This document shows positions 44,700-56,475 of a DNA stretch of 64,000 nt, piece after piece (the first letter of the stretch is position 1; each line of letters starts with the position of its first letter). The notes under the pieces were generated by a model, which worked only from the letters and a program-made list of their open reading frames with translations, did not search any database and had not been told where the DNA came from. The DNA is from Micropterix aruncella (taxonomy: Eukaryota > Arthropoda > Insecta > Lepidoptera > Micropterigidae). The stretch spans positions 11,095,161-11,159,160 of the forward strand of contig OX155972.1 in assembly GCA_944548615.1 (NCBI GenBank), in the 5' to 3' direction. Position numbers and translations under genes: made by a program.

Positions 44700-45340
44700 T
44701 ATGAAAAATATATAGCTATATTTAATTAATAGAAATATTAACGCCTATTATATATGCAGATTTGTCATTTTAATAGGAGTCGCCTAGTTTCTCTGCTTTA
44801 AAACTCTCATAAACAGTAACCAATGAATGCATTGAAGACGTTTCTCACCGACTCGTCAAATTTGTTTTTTTCCTTGTAAAAGGTTATCTTTTTACAAGGG
44901 AAAAAGATAAAAAAATCGTCAAGAAACAAAAGAAAAAACCTTGAACCCGATTGCAAGGCCACCTACCTGCTCCAAATGCGGATCTATAGCATCCAGAGAC
45001 CAACTCAAACACACACAAAAAAAACGAAATCGGTACAGCAGTTTAGGGGAAGTTCAGTGACATACACACGTACAGAAGATTTATATATATTTGTTGCTTA
45101 CCTATGAAGTTGCTGTTCTATAAAGAAAATTTTAGGCCAAAACTTTGTATGAAAAATATATATTTATTAAATAAAAATATTGATCCCTATTATCTATGCA
45201 GATTTGTCATTGTAATAAGACATGACTAATTCCTCTGCTGTAAAGCTCTCGTGGCCAGGAACCAATTAATTCTTTTGAAGCGTTTTTTACCGACTCTTCA
45301 GAGTTGATTTTTTCCCCTCGTAAAAAGTTATCTAAATTTG
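44700..45340 (+). repeat. ~200-bp direct repeat pair
   Basis: 44700-44905 and 45145-45340 share TGAAAAATATATA, GCAGATTTGTCATT and GAAG(A/C)GTTT words plus AAAAGTTATCT-type ends in the same order. They are ~440 bp apart, separated by sequence with AAATCGGTACAGCAGTTTAG, an end typical of the AGCTGACCCG repeats. Confidence 0.6.
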
Positions 45341-45448
45341 TACGTAATCAACCGAATTTGCAGAAAATGTGAAGAATCATTAACCCAGCGTTTGTAAAGT
45401 GTTTGAAGAAGGTAAGTGGAAAAAAAAATTTTTGAATAGGTACATAGC

Positions 45449-45691
45449 GATTTTCATCATCACGATACGAGGAATAAATTCAATCTCCACATAAACCGAC
45501 AGCGACTTAGCAAAGTGCGAAACAGTTTTATTCACCAAAATTTGTCCTTCTATAATAAGATTCCAGAGCAAATGAAAAGCCTTGGAGAGGACCAATTTAA
45601 AAAGATAATTATACATAATTTGGTAAGAAACCCAATTTATGGTATAAGGGAGTTTGAAAATTCTGAGTTTATTTTCCATTTTGATGATTAA
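45449..45691 (+). pseudogene. LINE ORF C-terminal fragment with 3' tail
   Basis: Eighty codons and a TAA encode RNKFNLHINRQRLSKVRNSF and GLVRNP-like residues, collinear with the end of the LINE at 20740-21879. A 3' UTR continues to a TTGTA tail at about 45890-45907. Confidence 0.85.
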
Positions 45692-45909
45692 TGAAATGCG
45701 TAAAGTTTTAAACATAATGGTATTATGATAGCTGACATTCTAATTTTCATATAATTAAATTCATTTTTTTTTTAAAAATACGAAGGCATATTGCTGGATT
45801 GGCAATAATATATATATTTTTTGATTATTCTACATAGAATTTGCATTTCTATTTTAATATATTATTCTCCCTGACTGGAGTAGTTGATTGTATTGTATTG
45901 TATTGTACA

Positions 45910-46460
45910 GATCAATACCGAAATAAATAAATTGGAATATAAATAAAATAACTACATTTTTTTGGACAGATCGCGAAACAACACAAAAGTAGAAAAATGT
46001 AGTTTCATTTTAATTTAGGCTGGAATGCATGTTTCCGGATTTTCTTAAGATCTTCCAGAATTGTTTTCAATTGAACACAATCGATTGAAATATTTCTATT
46101 CAGGGAGAATAGCGATCAAATCAAAAAAATATATAATATGTCTTTCCTATTCAAACAAATTAATAACGGATATCCATCGTTCGAATCGTGAGTAGAAAAA
46201 AGCACTTTCAGTTTTTCACGACTTTTCTAGCCAATTGTTCCAATTTTCTTATCCAATAGGACCTTATTTGGACCTTATTACGAACATTTTTTATGACCTA
46301 TACACGGCCGGTGGCATAGTTTTATTTATTTTATTTATTAATTTCCAATAACTTTATAATTATGTCATATACACACCATTAACATACTATGGTTGATTTG
46401 GGAGAGATTGAGCACATCCTATGGTGAAAATGTCTATCCGCATTCCTAAGTAGGTCAGAG
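45910..46460. other. No gene seen
   Basis: AT-rich sequence; nothing is recognisable apart from CAATACCGAAATAAATAAAT, shared with 41250. Confidence 0.4.
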
Positions 46461-46635
46461 ACAGAGATAGTGGTTAGGTCGCCTCATGATCTTACGATGT
46501 AAGGTCCCGGTTCGATTCCCGGCTGGGTCACCATTTTCCGTTGGGATCTAATAAACGGAATTGCATTTTCAATTCTGTCGATCGGATGCAATAACAAGAC
46601 ACACACTTACACACATGTTAGACGCATACATTTAT
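46461..46635 (+). mobile_element. SINE, 5' two thirds
   Basis: A box AGTGGTTAGGTCGCC, B box GGTTCGATTCCCGGC and GGGTCACCATTTTCC are present. The unit breaks after GACGCATACA, where a TTTA-rich insertion begins, and resumes at 47243. Confidence 0.85.
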
Positions 46636-47242
46636 TTATTTATTTTAAACAACATGATTTACAGACGAATGGCTATGATATTCGTTATACAGTACAATAA
46701 AACGTGCAGGAAAAACAAGTTGAACCAATAGCCGTTGGCTCATCGCATACCTAACTGAGCAAGAACGCCCGTATCTAGGGATGCTGATATTTAACTTTTA
46801 CGAGCTGACAGGTATGACTTTCGGTTATATAATTATTGTTGGAATAAAGTTCAAAATATTCATTCTTGCATAATACAAACACACAAGCACAAAAAGTTAT
46901 AACACCAAACAAACAAAAAAATAGTAGTAAGAAATTATTATTAAACCCAACACCAATATATAGTAATACATAAATACAATAAATACATATTTAAAATAAA
47001 TATATATACCTACTAATTTAAAATAATAATTTTCAAAAAATGTACACAATTAAATTAAATTGAAATACCTCTTGTCTAAAACCTCACATATAGGTACGTA
47101 TATTATATTTGTAAATGAAAAAAATCTAAGTATTTGCTTTTTATTTATTAATTTTACCTAATTAAAAATTCTGTTAAATTCCGTTTTGTCATAGAGTGGT
47201 GCTTTAACATTCAAGCAATTTTTTATTGGTTTTTTAAATGCT
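46631..47242 (-). mobile_element. Insertion splitting the SINE, unclassified
   Basis: The insert begins with TTTATTTATTTATTTT, the reverse of a LINE AAATAAAT tail, and continues for ~610 AT-rich bases without coding remnant. It is probably the 3' UTR of a 5'-truncated minus-strand LINE. Confidence 0.5.
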
Positions 47243-47360
47243 ACATACCTACATATAAGCACTTCATAGTTGAGTTGGTTGTAAGAGATTGTCATATGAC
47301 AATAAACCCGCCCATTGTGACATTTCGCAATAAAGGGTAGAAACATACAAACAAACAAAC
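47243..47360 (+). mobile_element. SINE, 3' third
   Basis: ACATACCTACATATAAGCAC, TGTAAGAGATTGTCATATGA and CACAATAAA-type end followed by an AAACAAAC tail complete the SINE at 46461. Confidence 0.8.
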
Positions 47361-47715
47361 CTCATTACGAACATTTTAAACAAAAAAATTGCCAAATCGA
47401 TTCAGCCGTTCTACCTAATATGCCATTACCAACGAACACCATTTAATTTTTATTATTTTAATTAAAGTATAATATTCTACAATAAAATCTTGACGTGTAC
47501 CTGTAATAGAGATGTAGGAGGGTGCTTAGCGTGGGTGCGGGCGTCAGCCAATGGCAAAGCGGCGACGTCAAAAGACGTGACGTCGCGGTCGTCGGTCGGC
47601 GCCGAATCAAACCTCAACACTCGCGGAGCAACCCCATTGGCACAGCGAAGCCAACGTTTCCACCCACTGGTATCAGCGATTTACATCAACAGCCTGGCCC
47701 ACGGGGTTGTCGCCT
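47361..47715. other. GC-rich patch with CRE-like words, no gene
   Basis: 47510-47710 contains CGACGTCAAAAGACGTGACG and CGGTCGGCGCC in a GC-rich setting, possibly regulatory. Overlapping frames of 65 and 92 codons lack motifs. Confidence 0.3.
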
Positions 47716-47760
47716 TTGAAATCAAAGACTACCGCGATTGTTTGACATTAAAAACAAGGA
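47716..47760 (-). mobile_element. Family B tail remnant
   Basis: GAAATCAAAGACTACCGCG and ATTGTTTGACATTA are the reversed 3' tail of family B. The hairpin arms are missing. Confidence 0.6.
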
Positions 47761-48200
47761 TAAGATAAATAAATTAATAGTTTAAAAAAAAACACTAAAA
47801 ACACGCTTTTATAAATGCACGTAAAAACCAACACAACCTTGAAACTTAATCGTGGTCCAAGTTCATTACAAGACCTTTCTAACAAATCCAAACACGGCTA
47901 TGATACGATATTCCATCATGGAATGCCAGTGCCTATCTTCCGGCTTCATCATCAGACCTTGAAACCTAATCGTGGTCAAAGTTCATTCCAAGCCTTTTTT
48001 AACAAGTCCAAACACAGCTATGATACGATGTTCCATCATATCTTCCGACTCCATCATCAGATCATTTTGACAGTAACATATTATTGTATTGTCATCAGAA
48101 CTACATACAGCTGCCAATTTTCATGACGCTACGATCCTTCGAAGATGGTTAAATTAATTATCTTAGATTCCATTGCATAGTTACATACAGGTCGACCTAA
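47760..48200 (+). mobile_element. 120-bp tandem repeat element, copy 2
   Basis: It has the same left end (AAACACGCTTTTATAAATGCA), two repeat units with the frame open for 103 codons (47815-48126), and the same 3' part through ATAGTTACATACAGG. Confidence 0.7.
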
Positions 48201-48549
48201 TAAAAGTGTGTAAAATAAATTAATAGTTTTTAAAAAAACACTAAAAACACGCATTAGTGCACGTAAAAACCACATCATCAGACCTTGAAACCTAATCGTG
48301 GTCAAAGTTCATTCCAAGACTTTTCTAGCAAGTCCAAACACAGCTATGATATGATGTTCCATCATGAAGTTCCAGTTCATATCTTCCGACTCCATCATCA
48401 GATCAGTTTGACAGTACGATATTATTGTATTGTCATCAGAACTACATACAGCTGCCAATTTTCATGACGCTACGATCCTTGGAAGATGGTTAAATTAATT
48501 CCATTACAATAGTTACATACAGGTCGACCTAATAAAAGCGTGTTTAAAA
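48201..48549 (+). mobile_element. 120-bp tandem repeat element, copy 3
   Basis: Directly follows copy 2 and starts with the same AATAAATTAATAGTTTT and AACACTAAAAACACGC. It holds about one repeat unit (frame open for 60 codons, 48285-48467) and ends with AATAAAAGCGTGTTT. Confidence 0.7.
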
Positions 48550-48594
48550 GGAGTTGTTCCCACCACCGTAGTTCAGAATAAACTCTACACTTGA

Positions 48595-48668
48595 AAACTG
48601 CGGTTGCAACATCGTCGAAACGTCGAATGCTACAAACTTTACGCGGTAAATTCGTTTTTATCGCTTTA
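48595..48668 (+). mobile_element. Family B, diverged single-arm fragment
   Basis: ACTGCGGTTGCAACATCGTC and TTTACGCGGTAAATTCGT mark part of the right arm, more diverged than other copies. Confidence 0.65.
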
Positions 48669-48675
48669 CGATTAT

Positions 48676-49942
48676 GCTGGGGCGACACTAACGGGAAACG
48701 TCAATGCCCTTCATCGCGATAAATATTGCGTTAATTATTAACGCCACAAATGTGGTGGCCACGCTTGAACGGTTGAGGTCAATGCAATAAAATTTACGTT
48801 AATGTTCCTTGAATTTCAAGCATCAGTGTAAATTTATATTTTATGAATATATTGATAATACAACGTATTTTTGACAGTGCTTATCTGGTCGAAAAGATAT
48901 CCATTCTGCCTCCTCCTCGCACTACTCGGAGCCCGAACATGTCTTATATAAAGAGATATACCTAACTCGAATTATACGAAGCATTTCATAATAAACAGAG
49001 CTATGACAACGTATAACGATAGGTTCATGCACATTGATATTTTTTCATCGGTTGAATGTCACTTTAAGGAAACCATTAAAAAATCTTATCAGTCCTTTGT
49101 CCCCCGTATTTCCTATAATGACTATTAATCGCTTGAACAGTTTACATGAATAGCTTTTTTGTAATTTTTTGGTTTTTTAAATATATCTTTGATAAAAAAT
49201 AATTAATATTGTTTATAATCCCAATGTAAAATTTCGTTTTCTATTGTTTTTTGTTCTTTCTCTTTTTATATAATATTAAATCACTGCTAAAAAAAGTATA
49301 TATAAATAAGGTATAATAACGGAGATATGTACTTACTGTACACATTATAGATAGATAGTGTTAAGATATAATTAGTCATAGTTTTAATGTTATATTTTGT
49401 ATTTGTTATGTATAAACGCTGTTTGTTAACCAAATAAAATAAATAAAATATTTTATCATTACCGAATGAAGAAAAAAAGACTGGATTTTAGGGATTTTAT
49501 AAACCCATTAGCGTTTCCTTTCTTATTTCATCGGCTGTTGTTTTAAATGGTAATAATTCCATTATTTGTCGCCAAGCATCATTATGTGATGCACGATTCT
49601 TGTAACTTTTGCGTCGCGGATCTCACAAATATGGCCTTGTTTACAGAATTTCGAGAAACACAATAACCTTCTCGTTAGTCCACTCCATATATTAACGAAG
49701 ACAAATACGTGCGATCCCGTTGCGCTCACGATGCACAATGACAAACGTAGTGTGTCCACAGCAACGCTCTAATTCTCGCGGTACCTAAATCTCTTTGATG
49801 TACCGCCACTCTGGCTATCGCCTAACGTCAAACTCCAATGTGAATACCGTTGTAAAATTATCGCGGTAAGTCGTGGCTACACCAACGTTTAACTTCCATC
49901 GTCGCGATAATTAACGGCGTTTCTCTATAGTGTGGCCCAAGC
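48676..49942. mobile_element. DNA transposon remnant with terminal inverted repeats
   Basis: GCTGGGGCGACACT at the left is mirrored by AGTGTGGCCCAAGC at the right (three mismatches). Subterminal TTATCGCG/CGCGATAAT and AATTAACG words recur in both ends. The interior is AT-rich with no transposase. The ends resemble Transib/hAT-style GGGCCACACT termini, but I cannot assign it. Confidence 0.6.
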
Positions 49943-50054
49943 ATTAAAATTTGATTAGTTAAAAAATATAAATATTTTTATTGTGGTTTTTAAAAAATAT
50001 ACATATTTATGTATTTATTCACATATATCTATGCATGCATATATCCGGAATATA

Positions 50055-50335
50055 CTCAATCAGGGCTTTCATTTGAAAATAAACACGGTATATTTACATT
50101 AATTTATTGACATTTGAACATTTAGACAACTACTTACTTGCTTATTTGGACAGTTCAAGTACCTGCCCTATGACACTCGGGGTGACATAACGATTCTAAC
50201 AATATCACTCACTTCTAAATCGGTTCGAGCGTTTATAAATTATGGTGAAAAAAAGAAACGGAAATCATACATAGATGAACCCTGAATACATTACACTCCT
50301 TTTTTATCGGGCAGTCATGTAAAAAGGTAATTAAC
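50055..50335 (-). repeat. Dispersed repeat, partner of 13802-14080
   Basis: Reverse complement of the earlier segment, with collinear shared words. 49943-50054 and 50336-50700 show nothing else. Confidence 0.6.
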
Positions 50336-50729
50336 GACCGGACGACAAACACGGAATAAAATAGTACAGGGTGGTGATCCAATTCGCTTCGAATGACGTG
50401 ATTTTCGAATCACCCCATAACTGGTAATGTCTCAAAATATACTTAAATGCAAATCAAATATTACACTAGGACCGTTGCCAAATAACTTGAATACATAAAT
50501 TTAAAATTCCGATAGAGTTTCCTAATAAAACTCAAAGACATTGTAAATACGTATCTTAGATTCACGCCAAATTGCAGCACACTTCCACGTCCTCGTCTAC
50601 CCTAGTGTGGATGAAATTGATAAAGATATATTATCTAGTTACATATTATTAGGTATTATTTTGTTGTTGGGGCTTTTTAAAGGTCTTTATGAGCCGCGAC
50701 CATTGCTGATCTATTGTGTTCGACACCTG

Positions 50730-51020
50730 CTATAGTTCTACGCTAAGCCTCGTGTCATTTAAGAACCGTAACAGGCTTTTGGCGACAGATTGTTTTACCT
50801 CCTCAGGTTGGAGGTAATGACCACCCAAGTGGGTGTGTCTTTTTCACATCAGCGGGCCACACTCGCAGATGAGGTGCAGGGGAGTTTCCTCTGCCTCTTG
50901 TCAGAACTTGCACATTTTCGTGTCCAGGAGTTCGAGGTTGTACAAGTGTTAAGGCCACAATGTCCCGTGAGCGCCCTCACCAGTATGCGTAGATTGTTCC
51001 TATTTAGCGATAAGGCCTTA
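50730..51020 (-). pseudogene. LINE ORF2 C-terminal zinc-knuckle remnant
   Basis: The minus strand reads GAHGTLW-like then, after a frame change, LELLDTKMCKF*QEAEETPLH and LICECGPL, followed by HYLQPEEVKQ and LLRFLNDTRL. The second Cys of the CxxC is a TGA stop, and another TGA lies after CGPLM. The CxxC...H...C layout following an LTGH-like block is typical of RNase-H/C-terminal regions of R1/I/Jockey-type LINEs. Confidence 0.65.
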
Positions 51021-51239
51021 CGGTCGTAGGCCTTAATTAGCGCTTTTCAATGATTCAAACCTGGCGTGTTGTTCCAGTGGTTAACGAATTGTTCTAATCA
51101 TATTTTTGAGCATTAGGTTTGCAAGGCTTTTTGTTACGCCACAGAAAGGTTCATAACTTTGATTTTTAACTTTCGATGAGTGGAGCCAAAGAAAGATCCG
51201 ACTGGGGTCGCAGTACCAAGAGAGCGAGCGTGGGTACTT

Positions 51240-51540
51240 TTCCCCCGCCCGTACCCGCGCGGATAACTCAATGTATGGATCCGTGCGGGTCGCCTAGAGT
51301 CAAATAGTTTGGCGTATGGCGGGTTCGCGACACTTGCCACGACACGTGAGCGTGTTCGTGTGCGTGTGCGTGTGTTGGGTGGGGGCGGGGTGGGGGCGTG
51401 GCGAGCGCGACGTCTCGACGCCCGATCCGGGGCTGAAAGAGCTGAAGGCAGCAGCCAGTAGTCAGTAGCCGCCGAGCAGTGCCGCGACGCGCACGCACGC
51501 GCTTCCGCTTCCGGGCTTCACAAATCCGTTAAAGTTGTAG
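51240..51540 (+). promoter_or_regulatory. GC-rich island, possible promoter
   Basis: It includes a CACGTG E-box (about 51344-51349), GTGTGCGTGT repeats, GGGCGGGGTGGGGGCG and an initiator-like AGTCAGTAGC (about 51460-51469), then CG-rich sequence. It is not linked to an exon. Confidence 0.25.
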
Positions 51541-51642
51541 AATTAGAACGGCAGTCCAACTTAAACCGACCTTGAAATCGGTACGAAGAAATCTACACTA
51601 GTTTCAAATAACGTTAATTTTAAAGTTTAGTGGTTTCAAATT

Positions 51643-51861
51643 ATTAAAAGGTTTAAAAACGAATTCACCGCGTGAATTTTGTAGCACCCGATATTTCTGC
51701 GATGTTGCAACCGCCGTTGTCCAGGGTAGACAAGATGGACAGTCTACCCTGGACAACGGCGGTTGCAACATCGCCGAAACTTCGAGTGCTACAAAATGCA
51801 AGTGCTAAATTCGTTTTCAAACCTTTTTATAATGTCAAACATCCGCGATAGTCTTCGATTT
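51643..51861 (+). mobile_element. Family B hairpin retroposon, third full copy
   Basis: The short inverted arm (AAAACGAATTCACCGCG to CCAGGGTAGAC), an AAGATGGACA spacer, and the long arm (GTCTACCCTGGACAACGGCG to ATAGTCTTCGATTT) reproduce the asymmetric hairpin. A TSD is unclear (TTTCA on both sides). Confidence 0.8.
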
Positions 51862-51865
51862 CATT

Positions 51866-52849
51866 TTTAATCATTCTTTGTATTGCCTTGTTCAATATTT
51901 TTTTTATTTTTCTTAAGGCCAAGTGACAGACCAAATGTTCTCCCCGTGAGATAAATTAGCATTCCTAAGCAGACTTGCACCAATATAGTTTAGGAAAGAT
52001 ATCTTGGTTAAACAATATAGGGTTTGGGGGGGGGGGGGGGAGGGGGGGAATAGAAGGCTTATAATTTAAACAGAAAAAATATATAAAATAAACAATAATG
52101 GAAACTGTTTTTATTGCAAAATATAAATAATCTATTGATATTAGATTTTTATTATAAAAACTTAAAATAGCAATAACCGAAACTGTTTTTAATGCATAAC
52201 TATAATGATCTCCCTAACATTAGATATGTATTATGAAAACATTATAATTACAAAAGATTATACAAAGTTGGGGGGGGGGGGGGAGCAAAATAGTATGATA
52301 ATATTAAAAAAGAAAAAATATGCAAAATAAATAATAAAGGAAACTGTTTTTATTGCAAAATATAAAGGATCTCTTTAATGTTATAAATTAATTGTAATAA
52401 CAAACTAATTACAAAAGATTAAAATGAAGTAAAATATTTAATAAACAGTGGGTTTATATAATAATATGAAAATCTAAATTAATATAAAAATAATAATAAA
52501 AATTGGCAAAGAATATAAACAAAATATTTGTAAAGCCCTGCTACATATTAGGTCTTTTTTTAATATTCATACATTATTTCTATATTGCCTTCACATTAAG
52601 TTTTCATTTTACCCGACTGGTATCCGGATATAAAACCTTTATCACTCAAAATATTGTACCTACCTTTAATTTAATCATCATAATACAAAATCTATGAAGT
52701 TATTTTGATATAAATATAATGAATAAAAACAACAATAGAAATTGAGTTTAGTAATCCATAACATACCTTGTTTTAAACAATCTTCAAGTTCACAGTATTT
52801 AAAGGGTACGTAAAGCACAACTTAGACTCGTCTGCAGCAGTGACAACTA
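51866..52849. other. Degenerate tandem repeats and G-runs, no gene
   Basis: GAAACTGTTTTTATTGCAAA-type units recur at about 52100, 52180 and 52340. Long G-runs lie at about 52025-52049 and 52270-52284. The rest is AT-rich. Confidence 0.5.
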
Positions 52850-52910
52850 TAGCTGTCGACTACAACTGGCGAACCCGTCACCTCAGAAAGTTTTAACGAT
52901 ATTAGCTCTA
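52850..52910 (-). mobile_element. Family A, 3' end only
   Basis: GTCGACTACAACTGGCGAAC and CGTCACCTCAGAAAGTTTTA are the reversed terminus of family A; the body is absent. Confidence 0.7.
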
Positions 52911-53386
52911 CAGACACCAGCCCTACAGGGACTTTATAGTGTTGGATGCAAGACAGCTATAAGTACGGCAGGTCTTGATATGCTACAGGAAAGAACTTCA
53001 ACGGGACAACGGCAAGCCGACCAGTAACGCTCATAGACACGACACAAGATAGACATGTACAACCGAGAATGAGAACGACCTTTGGACAAAGACACTATAT
53101 TTACTCCATAACATATTTACCACGCAACTAGGCCAAGCTATAATCATTCAATATGACTCTCATTACAAAAGACTGGTAACATTATGGTTGTTACAGTCGA
53201 CGAGGGAGCACTGCGAGTCGTTATTTACTAACGTTATTAGATAGGTACACAGATGATAGGTACCTACACTATATTATTTATTATTATTATTATTATCTTA
53301 TTACCATCATAACTGTTTTCATATATCTCCCATATATAAGTATAATGTATCATTTAATTTAATAAATATTTTTTTGTGTATAATAT
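52911..53386. other. No gene; ATT microsatellite
   Basis: Ordinary sequence ending in an ATT/TTA run at about 53272-53300. Nothing coding is seen. Confidence 0.4.
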
Positions 53387-53389
53387 ATA

Positions 53390-53692
53390 GGGCTCAATTA
53401 CGTTTCATCGTGAACTAAAATCGGAAATTAGTCTGTGTAAACGAGACGGGGCAATATACGCTAGAGCGGAGTGCGAGATGACCGGTTGTCACTTTTTCGC
53501 ATTAAAACTGCCCGCCAAGGTCAAATCTTACACCGCACGAAATATGCTCGAATTTATTCAGACGAGTATAAGTTCGGCAGGTAGTATTTATCGACGATCG
53601 TTCGTTTCATATTCCGCTCTAACGTTCTCTGCTCTGTCTCGTTCGCTTGGACTAATTTTAGTTTTAGTTCACAAAGAAACGCAATCGGGCCC
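53390..53692. mobile_element. MITE with long TIRs, copy 1 (3-bp TSD ATA)
   Basis: GGGCTCAATTACGTTTC at the left and GAAACGCAATCGGGCCC at the right begin ~90-bp imperfect inverted arms. ATA flanks both sides. A 72-codon frame inside is shared with copy 2 only because the sequences are ~95% alike. The 3-bp TSD and GGGCTC ends suggest PIF/Harbinger. Confidence 0.75.
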
Positions 53693-53991
53693 ATAAACTA
53701 TAATAGTTACGCAATAAATACTTGAAGGATTTTCCAAGATTGCAGAAATTTACTATATACTCCCGACAGATGAATGCAGTAGGTACTAAATATCACCTGA
53801 ATACAGGCTCTGCCTAGTGAGGTGATGAAATCCCAGTGAAGCCGCACTTTTTAGTAAATCTCCAGGGCTCTACATTTTGTATGTACGACTAAATCATGTA
53901 AAATATAATATAGGAAATTTAATCATGCAATTCTATGGACAAATAAAATAAATAATATAAAAATAAATACATATAAGAACATTTTGTCTCC

Positions 53992-54524
53992 AGCGAGATG
54001 AGCGCAGAAGACTTAGGACAAAACAGTCAAGTTCCGCCACATGCCTGTAAGAAGCTAACGCCTTACCGCGGGATAACCAGGTTAATCCCGCAGCGGGCCG
54101 GCACTCGCTCCCTTACTACCAGTTGCAACCAGATTACTCCGGTCTCCTGATTGGTTACAGGTTCGAGGTCGCTTGCGCGGTCCTATCCCTTACGAAGCGG
54201 TGATGCGGCGTTTGCCGAATGTATCGCAGACCACGGCGTCCTTTAACCGGCTTTCGCCCGGAATGGAGTAGCCGATTGGTCGTTTCAGACTCCCCCGACT
54301 GTTAGTCAGAGTACGCAATCGATCGGCTTACGCCGCACGGTGCGCAGACCGTCCAGAAGCGCCAGAAAGTTGATTCCCAGGGGAAACTAACCATAAGGAT
54401 AGAATCCTACCCAGGCTCGCACTTCATGCGTGGAGGCCGTCGGATAGGTGTTGACCCGTGAGTGTGACCAACCCTGAACAGAATGGGTCTTCGTGGCCAA
54501 CTCAGCAAGGGCCCATTATCTCCC
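53992..54524 (-). mobile_element. Family A, reverse copy
   Basis: It runs from GAGATGAGCGCAGAAGACTT to GGGCCCATTATCTCCC. It lacks the 3' terminus and has an internal deletion near 54280 relative to the full-length copies. Confidence 0.75.
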
Positions 54525-54539
54525 AAAAAAACAGTTAAG

Positions 54540-54825
54540 CGCACTATCGAACAACTACTCCCGCTCTATAGGAAACAGTACTGTTTCCAGAGTTCCCGAT
54601 GTCGGTCAGAATGCACAATCGATTGGCAGACGCCGCACGGTACGCAAACCATCCAGGAGCGCTCGAACTACGATTCCCAGGGGAACTGACCCGTAGGCAC
54701 AGAGTCCTACCTGAGCTCGCACTTCTGCTTGGATACTACCGGATGGGTGTTGACCTGTGAGTTCGTCCGAACCTAACACATGGGTCATAATGGTTCAACG
54801 GCAATGGGCCTATTAGTTACCACAC
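54540..54825 (-). mobile_element. Family A, partial reverse copy in tandem
   Basis: ACTCCCGCTCTATAGGAAAC to ATGGGCCTATTAGTTACC covers only the 5' half of family A and follows the previous copy after ~15 bp. Confidence 0.7.
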
Positions 54826-55498
54826 AGAAAAGGCAGTAGCTTCTCTTAGAACAAAATTAAAATCGAAACGAGTGACGCCACCATTCCTAAGGGCTCTCAT
54901 ATGGCCGCCATTTGGCCGCTACTTCGCTTACGCAGATTTTCAAACGTTCAAGGAAACGTCAACCTCCATCCGCGCGTAACGCCACCCAAACATTGATATA
55001 TTAGCTAGATATGCCCGCAGATACAAATAAGTTGGCTCCATACCGTTTACTCGTATATCATGTGACAGAGAGAGCAATAAACTGAAGAGTATGCGAGAGA
55101 ATAGCGCGCCAATTTGCTTAGCGGCAGCTCTCACACCGGAAACGGTCGGCTGTCTGCCAGCGTACTGCGACCAACCTACTACTGGCCGGCTTTCAGTAGT
55201 GGTTTTGAAGTGGTCATTTTCAAGCGCAAAAGGCTCGTCATATATAGATGCAACCAAAGGCGTCCACCGAGACTTATACCTAAAACTATTTAATAAGTAA
55301 ATAAAACCATTCAATGCCATCATAGTTGTTCGAAACTGTTATTTGCCATCTTTCTTCCTCCTTCAAATGTTGTGACCTGCATTTACGATTCCCACCCATA
55401 GTTCATTAGGCTATCATATTTTCTTACGATATATGGACAAGAAAAAACACATTTTCAACCAAACGATTGTACTAAAGTGATTAAGCAGTGATTTTTAG
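54826..55498. other. No gene assigned
   Basis: 54940-55320 is of mixed composition with opposed frames (127 and 69 codons) but no motifs. It could be repeat or exon-flanking sequence. Confidence 0.3.
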
Positions 55499-55630
55499 AA
55501 GAGTGGACTTTTCACCTTAAAGTCGAATACGGAGTCACTATTGATTCGGAGTTCTGGAACTTCGCAGTAAGGATGGAGCTTGTATCCCTTCCTCTGCAGC
55601 TAACATCAGAAAACGGAGAGCGATGTCAGG
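55499..55630 (+). other. Exon-like open block with strong splice donor
   Basis: GTGATTTTTAG precedes 132 bases that are open in one frame only (WTFHLKVEYGVTIDSEFWNF, then AVRMELVSLPLQLTSENGER). They end at CAGG/GTAAGTCG, a near-perfect donor. The other two frames close quickly. Codon phase would be 1 at both ends. I do not recognise the protein. The acceptor has a weak pyrimidine tract, so this could be chance. It is the best candidate for a host exon in the window. Confidence 0.35.
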
Positions 55631-56179
55631 GTAAGTCGATACGTTATATTTTTAAAACTTTACCAAATCATTTCATTTGATTTCATTATTTCAACTTGTG
55701 GACATAGCCACATTCACCACCGGACATTTTAATCTATGGCCTCTATACGCATCAATAACCACTGGAACCTATTATTATAGGTAGTATTATTGTTAAAAAT
55801 ACTTAAGAGATAGACACATGTTATCGCGGACTTTTCTGTAGGCCTTTTTAGGACCTACAATTTCCTAATTCATTATTTTGATATACTCTGAATATTTGAC
55901 CAGCGTTAGCCATGTAAACGCACGAAAACCGTTTTTTGAAAAACACTGTCATAGTTCAGCCATTTTGTGCAAAATATTTACAAATTATATACAAAAACCT
56001 TTCTCGTTTATCACTCTTTCTATTAGTGAAACCCGCATCAAAATCCGTTGAGTAGTTTAGAAGAAGAAAACGGATAAACAGACATTAATATCTTTCGACT
56101 TCATTTTATACAATGTAATGATTTACGGAACACGCTCGCATTCTACTTAATGTTAACGCAAGCCTGGTTTATTCGTCAA
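55631..56179. other. Repeat-like, no gene
   Basis: AAAATCCGTTGAGTAGTTTA and the following stretch (about 56040-56115) resemble the 3' part of AGCTGACCCG-type repeats. The remainder is AT-rich. Confidence 0.45.
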
Positions 56180-56475
56180 TACAAAATTGTATAGATACAT
56201 ATATTGTCTTGCGTAATTTTGCGCAGGTTAGAATGAGAGGACCACTGATTTTGAAAGCCCCGCTGCAAGCCCATGTGTATAAGCGAGATGACTAGCTGAA
56301 CTCAACTCGGTAGGTCTGAAGCAAATTGTCGCTTTGTCGATATGCTGTGTTATCGCGTGGAGCAATCTGTGCCCGCTAGACAGCAATAGGCGCTCCCAAA
56401 TTCATATATTAGTTTAGCGATATTTTTGAGAAAAAGGCAAGCCGGGCTTTTCGGCTTGTATGAAGGAACCACCAC
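56180..56475 (+). mobile_element. Partial, diverged copy of the hAT element at 28360-29100
   Basis: GGTTAGAATGAGAGGACCAC, GAGATGACTAGCTGAA and CAAGCCGGGCTTTTCGGCTT follow in the same order as in the 741-bp element and end at ACCACCACTTTA. The left half is absent. Confidence 0.7.
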
